A stretch of 6,220 bases of DNA, from the NCBI GenBank assembly GCA_023416455.1, contig JAEZHQ010000478.1:1-6220 (forward strand), read 5' to 3'. The notes below the pieces were generated by a model. The model was not told the DNA's origin. It searched no databases and was given only the letters and a program-made list of their open reading frames with translations. The position numbers were made by a program, and so were the translations under genes. Origin of the DNA: Pseudomonadota bacterium. GTDB taxonomy: Bacteria > Pseudomonadota > Alphaproteobacteria > Azospirillales > Azospirillaceae. Below, in pieces: positions 1 through 5,207 of the stretch (position 1 is its first letter; every line of letters begins with the position of its first letter).

Positions 1-3
1 GCC

Positions 4-1230
4 TCAGTCGGCGGCGACGCCGACCACGGGCATCGCCCCGGCAGCCGGCCGCGCGGGCGCGGCGAAGACCGCCGGCCGGCCGTCGCGCGCCAGGACGGCC
101 TCGCTCACCCCTTCGATGTCGGTGACCCCGCACAGGGCCATGGTGACGTCGAGTTCCTTGTGGATGATCTCCAGGCAGCGCGTCACGCCCGCCTCCCCCA
201 TGGCGCCCAGCCCGTAGAGGTAGGAGCGCCCGATGAAGACCCCCTTGGCGCCGAGGGCAAGGGCCTTGAGGACGTCCTGCCCCGACCGGATGCCGCCGTC
301 GAACAGGACCTCGATGCGCCGGCCGACCGCGGCCACGATGGCGGGCAGGGCGGCGATGCTCGACGACGCACCGTCGAGCTGGCGGCCGCCGTGGTTGGAG
401 ACCACCAGGGCGTCGGCGCCGCTGCGCACCGCCATTTCGGCGTCCTCGGGATCCATGATCCCCTTCACGATCAGCTTCCCGCCCCAGATCTCCTTGATCC
501 AGCGGACGTCGTCCCACGACAGCGTGGGATCGAACTGCTGGCTGACCCAGGCCGCCAGCGAGGTCACGTCGGACACGCCGGAGACGTGGCCGACGATGTT
601 GCCGAAGCTGCGCCGCCGGGTGCGCAGCATCCCCAGGCACCAGCGCGGCCTGGCGGCCATGTCGATGAGGTTGCGCAGGGTCGGGCGCGGCGGGGTCGAG
701 AGGCCGTTCTTCAGGTCCTTGTGGCGCTGCCCCTGGATCTGGAGGTCGAGGGTGAGCACCAGCGCCGAGCAGTTGGCCGCCCGGGCGCGGGCGATCAGCC
801 GCTCCATGAAGGCGCGGTCCTTCATCACGTAGAGCTGGAACCAGAAGGGCCGGCTGGTGTGCTCCGCCACGTCCTCGATGGAGCAGATGCTGACGGTGGA
901 CAGCGTGAAGGGGACCCCGAACCGCTCGGCCGCCCGCGCCGCCAGGATCTCCCCGTCGGCGTGCTGCATCCCGCCCAGCCCGGCGGGGGCCAGGGCCACC
1001 GGCATGGACACCTCCTCGCCGAGCATCCGGCTGCTCTGGGAACGCTGGGCGATGTTCACGCCGACGCGCTGGCGCAGCCAGATCCGGGAGAGGTCGTCGG
1101 CGTTGGCCCGGTAGGTGCTCTCGGTCCAGGACCCGCAGTCCACATAGTCGTAGAACATGCGCGGCACACGCCGTTTCGCCAGGATCCTCAGATCCTCCAC
1201 GCTGGTGATGACGGGGCCCGATGATGCCAT
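4..1230 (-). CDS. lldD: FMN-dependent L-lactate dehydrogenase / alpha-hydroxy-acid oxidase (LldD family)
   Basis: The 408-residue protein is close to the usual LldD length and matches the family along its whole length. Enzymes of this family oxidise L-lactate or another 2-hydroxy acid to the 2-oxo acid using FMN; bacterial LldD passes electrons to the membrane quinone pool. Visible active-site landmarks are the N-terminal FYDYVDCGSWTE block (Tyr27/Tyr29), MPVALAPAGLGGM (76-88), QLYV with Tyr134, the TLDLQIQGQRHKD substrate-loop segment with Arg169, FMN lysine Lys256 in VKGIMDPEDA, the SNHGGRQLD signature with catalytic His280 and substrate Arg283, and the phosphate-binding FDGGIRSG (310-317). 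No catalytic residue is missing. The start at 1230 is chosen because family similarity begins about eight residues later and a GGGA lies 7 nt upstream. The frame stays open further upstream, but that stretch is not LldD-like. It is separated by 227 bp from the upstream regulator gene on the same strand. The substrate (lactate, glycolate, mandelate or other) cannot be fixed from sequence, so the symbol is a family-level call. Confidence 0.93.
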   Translation of the reverse strand: MASSGPVITSVEDLRILAKRRVPRMFYDYVDCGSWTESTYRANADDLSRIWLRQRVGVNIAQRSQSSRMLGEEVSMPVALAPAGLGGMQHADGEILAARAAERFGVPFTLSTVSICSIEDVAEHTSRPFWFQLYVMKDRAFMERLIARARAANCSALVLTLDLQIQGQRHKDLKNGLSTPPRPTLRNLIDMAARPRWCLGMLRTRRRSFGNIVGHVSGVSDVTSLAAWVSQQFDPTLSWDDVRWIKEIWGGKLIVKGIMDPEDAEMAVRSGADALVVSNHGGRQLDGASSSIAALPAIVAAVGRRIEVLFDGGIRSGQDVLKALALGAKGVFIGRSYLYGLGAMGEAGVTRCLEIIHKELDVTMALCGVTDIEGVSEAVLARDGRPAVFAAPARPAAGAMPVVGVAAD

Positions 1231-1233
1231 GTC

Positions 1234-1327
1234 TGCATCCCAAAGTTCCGCAACGCCGCGCCGCCGGCGGGGATCGTCCCCAGGGGCGGCGGCCCGACGA
1301 AACGTACATTGCATCCAAAGTACGCAA
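1234..1327. repeat. Imperfect direct repeat pair flanking the lldD leader
   Basis: Copy one (1234-1253) and copy two (1310-1327) share TGCATCC, then AAAG, then CGCAA or CCGCAA, with two single-base indels and one substitution. The copies start 76 bp apart. On the coding (minus) strand both contain CTTTG followed by GGATGCA. The copy next to the gene carries the GGGA that would serve as the ribosome-binding sequence. The pair could be two operator sites or a small leader duplication. Confidence 0.4.
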
Positions 1328-1328
1328 T
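1308..1328. promoter_or_regulatory. Inverted repeat ATTGC-N11-GCAAT in the lldD leader
   Basis: ATTGC at 1308-1312 is the exact reverse complement of GCAAT at 1324-1328, separated by 11 nt. The dyad lies in a small AT-richer island within strongly GC-rich surroundings, downstream of the TTGACA box and upstream of the lldD start codon. The size and spacing resemble binding sites of dimeric helix-turn-helix regulators. Which regulator binds is unknown; the ArsR-type gene just upstream is one candidate, although its more obvious operator is at 2238-2261. Confidence 0.35.
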
Positions 1329-1352
1329 CAGGGTGCATCGCGCCGCCGGCCT

Positions 1353-1358
1353 TGTCAA
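1353..1358 (-). promoter_or_regulatory. Possible -35 box (TTGACA) of the lactate dehydrogenase gene
   Basis: A perfect TTGACA is read on the minus strand about 120 nt upstream of the lldD start. No good -10 hexamer stands at 16-18 nt spacing; the sequence there is CACCCT-like. If this is a promoter it is weak or activator-dependent, with a transcription start near 1323, overlapping the neighbouring dyad. The call rests on one hexamer in the right intergenic region. Confidence 0.3.
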
Positions 1359-1402
1359 TGGGTTCCATCGCGCCGGCGGCGCCCGGCAGGGCGGGACCGG
1401 CC

Positions 1403-1429
1403 AGGACAGGACAGGGCAGGGCAGGGCAG
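1403..1429. repeat. 5-bp tandem repeat, about 5.4 units (AGGAC x2, AGGGC x3)
   Basis: Five consecutive pentamers, two AGGAC and three AGGGC, followed by AG, lie between the end of the regulator gene and the lldD leader. The surrounding DNA (1388-1455) is also purine-rich on the plus strand, with runs such as GGGAGAAGGGGGAGAGGGG. This looks like slippage-prone low-complexity DNA outside any credible coding region. Confidence 0.7.
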
Positions 1430-1457
1430 TCCGGGAGAAGGGGGAGAGGGGCGGGCG

Positions 1458-2207
1458 CTACCGGGCCGTCCCGCCGCCCAGCCCGTCCGGCGGGGTCCCG
1501 AAGGTTTCGGCAAAGCCGAGCAGCCCGGCGGGCGTGACGGTGAGCGCGCGGCTGTCGGGCCGGCGCGCGATCCACCCGAGCGCCAGCGAGCGGTCGAGCA
1601 GCGCCGCCCCGAGCCGGCCGGCGAGGTGGGGGCGGCGCTCGCTCCAGTCGAGGCAGGCCCGGCAGACGGGGCGCCGGCCCGCCCCGCCGGCGCCGGGGTC
1701 GATCCCGATGGACTGGAGGAAGCGACGCCCCTCCGCCGTCACCGTGCCGGCTCCGTCGCCCAGGACGAGATGGCCCCGCCGGCACAGCGAATCGGCGATG
1801 GCGACGCCGAGCCGGCCGGCCAGATGGTCGTAGCAGGTGCGGGCGGTCCGCAGCGCCTCGTCCTTCGGGCCGGGCGGCCGGTGGCGCCGCGGCCCCGCCG
1901 CCGCCACCGCCATCAGGGCCTCCATGGCCTGGGCGACCTCACCGGAGGCCAGGCGGTAATAGCGGTGCCGGCCCTGCCGTTCCAGCGTGACCAGCCCGGC
2001 CTCCGCCAGCCTGGCGAGATGCCCGCTCGTCGTCGGCGCGCCGACCCCGGCGTGCCAGGCCAGTTCCCCGGCGGTGAGCGCCTGCCCACCCATCAGGGCC
2101 GACAGGATGTTCGCGCGGGCCGGCTCCCCGATCAGGGCCGCGACCGCCGCGACGGCGTTGCCGGATGCGATGTTCGGCAGCGGAGGGTTCGACATGGGTC
2201 CGACCAT
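1458..2207 (-). CDS. ArsR-type winged-helix transcriptional regulator with long C-terminal domain
   Basis: The 249-residue protein has an ArsR/SmtB-like winged helix at about residues 18-90. The helix-turn-helix is LTAGELAWHAGVGAPTTSGH and onward (44-63), the next helix segment is LARLAEAGLV, and the wing is RQGRHRYYRLA. It lacks the ELCVCDL-type alpha-3 metal site of ArsR/CadC/SmtB metal sensors. The remaining 150 residues form a conserved-looking extension with TCYDHLAGRLGV (Cys125) and a CxxC segment, VCRACLDWSERRPHLAGRLG (Cys182/Cys185). That makes it about twice the length of a minimal ArsR protein. The start at 2207 is preceded by GGAAG at a 6-nt spacing; a second ATG at 2195 is possible but has a poorer upstream sequence. 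It is divergent from the EamA exporter across 119 bp holding a perfect palindrome, the usual arrangement for self-regulation and control of the neighbour. The inducer is unknown. Confidence 0.88.
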   Translation of the reverse strand: MVGPMSNPPLPNIASGNAVAAVAALIGEPARANILSALMGGQALTAGELAWHAGVGAPTTSGHLARLAEAGLVTLERQGRHRYYRLASGEVAQAMEALMAVAAAGPRRHRPPGPKDEALRTARTCYDHLAGRLGVAIADSLCRRGHLVLGDGAGTVTAEGRRFLQSIGIDPGAGGAGRRPVCRACLDWSERRPHLAGRLGAALLDRSLALGWIARRPDSRALTVTPAGLLGFAETFGTPPDGLGGGTAR

Positions 2208-2213
2208 AGCGCG

Positions 2214-2218
2214 CTTCC
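2214..2218 (-). promoter_or_regulatory. Ribosome-binding site of the ArsR-type regulator
   Basis: GGAAG on the minus strand lies 6 nt before the ATG at 2207. It favours this start over the in-frame ATG four codons later. Confidence 0.5.
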
Positions 2219-2237
2219 GGCCGGCGGTCAGCGCCCC

Positions 2238-2261
2238 ACGCTTCGGCCACGGCCGAAGCGT
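2238..2261. promoter_or_regulatory. Perfect 11-2-11 inverted repeat, probable operator of the ArsR-type regulator
   Basis: The left arm ACGCTTCGGCC (2238-2248) is the exact reverse complement of the right arm (2251-2261), with a 2-nt spacer AC. It lies between two divergent start codons, 31 bp from the regulator ATG and 65 bp from the exporter ATG. ArsR/SmtB proteins are known to bind 12-2-12 type inverted repeats, so both size and place fit. There is no T-run beside it, and a terminator between divergent genes would make little sense. A further complementary pair, CCGGCGG (2221-2227) and CCGCCGG (2262-2268), flanks it asymmetrically and may be a chance product of GC richness. Binding by the adjacent regulator is inferred. 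Confidence 0.65.
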
Positions 2262-2314
2262 CCGCCGGCGACCGCGCCGCCCGGAAGAGGCATCCTGCCG
2301 GCCGTCGCGAAACC

Positions 2315-2320
2315 GGAGAA
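2315..2320 (+). promoter_or_regulatory. Ribosome-binding site of the EamA exporter
   Basis: GGAGAA ends 6 nt before the ATG at 2327, a standard Shine-Dalgarno distance. It supports that start codon. Confidence 0.6.
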
Positions 2321-2326
2321 CCCCCG

Positions 2327-3232
2327 ATGGACCGCCCGCCCCCGACGCTGCGAACCGAACTGGCCCTGCTCCTCCTGCTGGCCGGCCTGTGGGGAGCGTC
2401 CTACAGCTTCATCAAGGTCGGGGTGGAGACGATCCCGCCGGTGACGCTGATCGCCGCGCGCACCCTGATCGCCGGCGGCCTGCTCCTCCTCGTCCTGCGC
2501 CGGCGCGGGCTGACGCTGCCGGGGAACGCCGCGACCTGGCGGCGCTTCCTGGTCCAGGCCGGCCTCAACAGCGTTGTGCCCTTCACCCTCATCGCCTGGG
2601 CGGAGCGCACGGTGGACGCCGGGCTGGCGGTGATCCTGAACTCGACGACGCCGATCTTCGCCTTCCTGCTGACCGCCGTCGTCACCCGCCACGAGACGGT
2701 CACCGCGCGCAAGCTGTCCGGCGTGGCGGCCGGCCTGGCCGGAACCGGGCTCATCGTCGGGGTGGAGGCGCTCGGCGGACTCGGCCGGGATCTCGCGGCG
2801 CAGCTGGCCATCGTGGCGGCCACCGTCTGCTACGCGGGGGCCGCGATCACCGGCCGGGCCTTCAAGGACCTCGACCCGCTCGTCCCGGCCGCCGGCTCGC
2901 TGCTGTGCGGGGCCGCCGTCCTCGTCCCCCTCAGCCTCCTGGTCGATGCGCCCTGGACGCTGGCGCCCGCGCCGCGATCGCTCGCCGCGCTCGCCGGCCT
3001 GTCGGTCTTCTCCACCGCGCTGGCCTTCGTCATCTACTTCCGGCTCGTCCACACGCTGGGCTCGGTCGGCATCACCGCGCAATCCTACCTGCGGGTCCCG
3101 ATCGGCGTGGCGATCGGCGTCCTGTTCCTCGGCGAAAGCCTGAACCCGACGGCCTGGGCGGGGCTCGCCTGCGTGATCGCCGGAGTCGCCGCGATGACCC
3201 TGCCAGCCCGCCGGCCCGCCCCGGCCGAGTGA
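2327..3232 (+). CDS. EamA/DMT-superfamily inner-membrane transporter
   Basis: The 301-residue protein has the size and ten-helix, two-repeat plan of the drug/metabolite transporter (EamA) family. Repeat one covers roughly residues 10-140 and opens with LLAGLWGASYSFIKVGVETIPP, the usual EamA first-helix motif. It continues with ARTLIAGGLLLLVL, NSVVPFTLIAWAE and AVILNSTTPIFAFLLTAVVTRHETVTARKLSGVAAGLAGTGLIVG in family order. Repeat two covers about 155-295 and contains the matching LSVFSTALAFVIYFRLVHTLG, RVPIGVAIGVLFLGESLNPTAWAG and a final hydrophobic helix ending in LPARR. Family members export amino acids, metabolites or toxic compounds; the substrate cannot be told from sequence. It is transcribed divergently from the ArsR-type regulator, which probably controls it through the palindrome between them. 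No terminator with a T-run follows the stop. Confidence 0.93.
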   Translation: MDRPPPTLRTELALLLLLAGLWGASYSFIKVGVETIPPVTLIAARTLIAGGLLLLVLRRRGLTLPGNAATWRRFLVQAGLNSVVPFTLIAWAERTVDAGLAVILNSTTPIFAFLLTAVVTRHETVTARKLSGVAAGLAGTGLIVGVEALGGLGRDLAAQLAIVAATVCYAGAAITGRAFKDLDPLVPAAGSLLCGAAVLVPLSLLVDAPWTLAPAPRSLAALAGLSVFSTALAFVIYFRLVHTLGSVGITAQSYLRVPIGVAIGVLFLGESLNPTAWAGLACVIAGVAAMTLPARRPAPAE

Positions 3233-3299
3233 TGCGGCCGGCGCCTGAACGCCTTGCCACCGAATGGTCACCGCCGGGAATCCGCCGGGGCCACCCGGA

Positions 3300-3328
3300 C
3301 TGCGATCGACTCAATCTGTTGGTAATAC
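3300..3328 (+). promoter_or_regulatory. Possible promoter of the ABC-type transporter gene
   Basis: CTGCGA (3300-3305) and TAATAC (3323-3328) are separated by 17 nt, a workable sigma-70-like pair about 50 nt upstream of the preferred start. An alternative pair is TTGGTA (3319-3324) with TATAAG (3340-3345) at 15 nt. The alternative would put the transcription start at about 3352 and leave only the later ATG (3378) usable. The stretch 3305-3350 is clearly AT-richer than its surroundings, as expected of a promoter. Neither match is strong. Confidence 0.35.
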
Positions 3329-3377
3329 CTCCTTCGTAGTATAAGGGATCATGGTGCAGCGGCGGAGTGGACAGACC

Positions 3378-5174
3378 ATGCCGATCACATCGCCGGGACG
3401 GGCGACTCCCGGTTTCACCCGCCAGTTCCTCACCCTTGCCGGCGGCTACTGGGCCGGCGAGAAGAAATGGTCGGTGCGCCTGATGACGGCGGCGCTCGGT
3501 CTGCTGACGGTCGGCCAGGTGATCGTGCCGATCCTCATCAACCTGTGGAGCCAGCGCCTGTTCGACGCGCTGGAGGCGCGCTCCATGGACCGCTTCCTCA
3601 CCATGATCGCCGCGGTGGGCGGCATCATCGCCTTCAACATCGTCAACACCATCCTTCACCTGCGGGTGAAGCGCCGGCTTCAGCTCGGCTGGCGGGTGTG
3701 GCTGACCGAAAAGCTCCTGGGCGACTGGCTGACGCGCGGCCGGCAGCATCAGGTCACCTATCTGCCCGGCGATCACGACAACCCCGACGGCCGCATCGCC
3801 GAGGACATCCGCATCTCCACCGAGGCGGCCATCGACCTCGGGCTGTCGCTGTCCTACTGCGCGCTGCTGCTGATCAGCTTCACCAACATCCTGTGGATGC
3901 TGTCGGGCGCCCTGGAGGTGAGCATCGCCGGATCGACCGTCCATGTGCCCGGCTACCTGCTCTACATCGCGCTGCTCTACGCCGCCGTCGGCACCACGAT
4001 CGCGCTGGTGGTGGGCAAGCCGCTGGTGAACGCGGTGAACCGGCGCCAGGGCTTCGAGGCGTCCTTCCGCTTCGGGCTCGCCCGCGTGCGGGAGAACGCG
4101 CAGGCGGTGGCGCTGCTGCACGGCGAATCGGGGGAGCGGTCGCGCATCCTCGGCCTGCTGGGCGGCGTCCGCCAGGGCTGGAACGGCCAGACCCGGGCGC
4201 TCGCCAACATGATGGTGTTCAGCGCCACCTACTCGGTCCTGTCGGCCGCCTTCCCGATCCTGGTGGCCGCCCCGCAGTACATCGCCGGCCACATCTCGCT
4301 GGGCGTGCTGATGCAGACCGCGCAGGCCTTCCAGCAGACCGTGGGCGCGCTGTCCTGGCCGATCGACAACCTCGCCCGCGCGGCGGAATGGAAGGCGTCG
4401 GTTGAGCGCGTGCTGGGCCTCCAGGCGGCGCTGGCGCGGCTCGACCGCGAGATCGGCGGGGAGGGGACCGAGCGCATCGTCGTCGACCGCTCCGACGCGG
4501 AGCGCGCGCTGACCTTCCGCGGCCTGTCCATCGCCGAGCCCGACGGCTCGCTGGTCATCAAGCCCTTCGACCTGGAGGTGCTGCCCGGCGACCGCGTGCT
4601 GATCGGCGGCGACCCGGCGGCGGCGGTGCGCCTGTTCCGCGCGGTCGCGCGGGTGTGGCCCTGGGGCCATGGCCGGATCGCCCTGCCGGCCCACACCCGG
4701 GTCTTCTTCATGCCGGAGCGGCCCTATCTGCCGCAGGGCTCGCTGCGGGCGGCGCTCAGCTACCCGGGCGATCCGGGCCGGGTCACCGACGCCGCCGCGG
4801 CCGCCGCCCTGGAGCGCGTCGGGCTCGGCCACCTGCGCACGCGCCTGGACGAGACGGAGGCGTGGGACGAGGCGCTGGCCGTTCCCGAGCAGCAGCGCCT
4901 GGGTTTCGCCCGCCTGCTGATCCGCCGCCCCGACTGGATCTTCGTGGAGGACGCTTTCGACTCCCTGGACCCCGCGGGCAAGGAGGAGATGCTGCGCCTC
5001 CTCGACGAGGAGTTCCCGGCGGCCACCCTGCTGACCATCGGCAGCCACCCCGGCCTGGAGGCCCACCACCGGCGCAAGCTGGTCCTGGAGCGGAGCAACG
5101 GCGCCGTCAGCCTGCGCGAGGAGCCATGCCGGGCCCCGGCCGACGCGGAGCCCGCCGTCGCGCCGGCGGGCTGA
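3378..5174 (+). CDS. SbmA/BacA/YddA-type ABC transporter, membrane domain fused to a degenerate nucleotide-binding domain
   Basis: The 598-residue protein has the single-chain layout of E. coli YddA: ABC_membrane_2/SbmA-BacA-like membrane domain (about 20-345), then an ABC nucleotide-binding domain (about 365-580). Family landmarks in the first part are GWRVWLTEKLLGDWL, the loop DNPDGRIAEDIR (from Asp134), EASFRFGLARVREN, and QYIAGHISLGVLMQTAQAF leading into LSWPIDNLARAAEWKASVERVLGL. Relatives move peptides, bleomycin-like compounds or vitamin B12. The ATPase half is abnormal. The P-loop reads IGGDPAAAVRLF (409-420) without the GK[S/T] residues. The Q-loop position is Glu447 (MPERP). The signature is LAVPEQQR (500-507) instead of LSxGEQQR. 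Walker B is WIFVED (520-525) with Asp and Glu exchanged, and the H-loop is GSHPG (Ser556). The D-loop SLD is kept. The frame is intact, so ATP hydrolysis is doubtful but the gene does not look dead. Start: GGAG lies 10 nt before 3378; an upstream in-frame ATG at 3351 would add nine residues but has only a 3-nt spacing to AAGGG. Confidence 0.9.
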   Translation: MPITSPGRATPGFTRQFLTLAGGYWAGEKKWSVRLMTAALGLLTVGQVIVPILINLWSQRLFDALEARSMDRFLTMIAAVGGIIAFNIVNTILHLRVKRRLQLGWRVWLTEKLLGDWLTRGRQHQVTYLPGDHDNPDGRIAEDIRISTEAAIDLGLSLSYCALLLISFTNILWMLSGALEVSIAGSTVHVPGYLLYIALLYAAVGTTIALVVGKPLVNAVNRRQGFEASFRFGLARVRENAQAVALLHGESGERSRILGLLGGVRQGWNGQTRALANMMVFSATYSVLSAAFPILVAAPQYIAGHISLGVLMQTAQAFQQTVGALSWPIDNLARAAEWKASVERVLGLQAALARLDREIGGEGTERIVVDRSDAERALTFRGLSIAEPDGSLVIKPFDLEVLPGDRVLIGGDPAAAVRLFRAVARVWPWGHGRIALPAHTRVFFMPERPYLPQGSLRAALSYPGDPGRVTDAAAAAALERVGLGHLRTRLDETEAWDEALAVPEQQRLGFARLLIRRPDWIFVEDAFDSLDPAGKEEMLRLLDEEFPAATLLTIGSHPGLEAHHRRKLVLERSNGAVSLREEPCRAPADAEPAVAPAG

Positions 5175-5175
5175 G

Positions 5176-5200
5176 GGCGCCCGCGCCGGGAGAGGGCGCC
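5176..5200. terminator. Possible bidirectional stem-loop between convergent genes
   Basis: GGCGCCC (5176-5182) and GGGCGCC (5194-5200) are exact reverse complements with an 11-nt loop. They fall in the 33-bp gap between the transporter stop and the beta-glucosidase stop, which face each other. There is no T-tract on either side, so it is not a classical intrinsic terminator. GC-only arms also arise easily by chance here. Confidence 0.3.
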
Positions 5201-5207
5201 GGCCGCA

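Noticed and set aside
160..1224. Plus-strand open frame opposite lldD
   Set aside because: It is a shadow of the minus-strand gene; its His/Gly/Ala/Arg composition resembles no protein family.
1231..1785. In-frame upstream extension of the lldD reading frame
   Set aside because: The extra residues are low-complexity Arg/Pro/Gly/Ala, overlap the regulator gene, and are not part of any LldD protein. The ATG at 1230 fits the family N-terminus.
3236..3260. GGCG-CCTGAA-CGCC hairpin after the EamA stop as a terminator
   Set aside because: The stem is only 4 bp and no T-run follows it, too weak to support a call.
1221..3339. Plus-strand open frames running across the regulator, the divergent promoter and the EamA gene
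   Set aside because: They cross clear gene boundaries, have arginine/proline-rich translations without motifs, and conflict with two well-supported genes.
3327..3343. Minus-strand TATACT followed by AAGGAGGT, like a promoter box plus perfect Shine-Dalgarno
   Set aside because: There is no ATG or GTG at a workable distance, only a TTG 12 nt away leading into a non-protein-like frame. No -35 is found, and the two elements are too close to act together. Probably chance in an AT-richer promoter for the plus-strand gene.
3072..5069. Long open frame on the minus strand, antisense to the transporter and EamA genes
   Set aside because: Its translation is a biased Arg/Gln/His/Gly-rich string with no domain. 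It exists because high third-position GC suppresses stops in the antisense frame; the plus-strand proteins match known families.
3378..5174. The transporter as a pseudogene or sequencing-error product
   Set aside because: No frameshift or internal stop is present. The changed motifs are spread over about 450 bp, and the sequence between them remains family-like, which argues for a maintained protein rather than decay or base-calling error.
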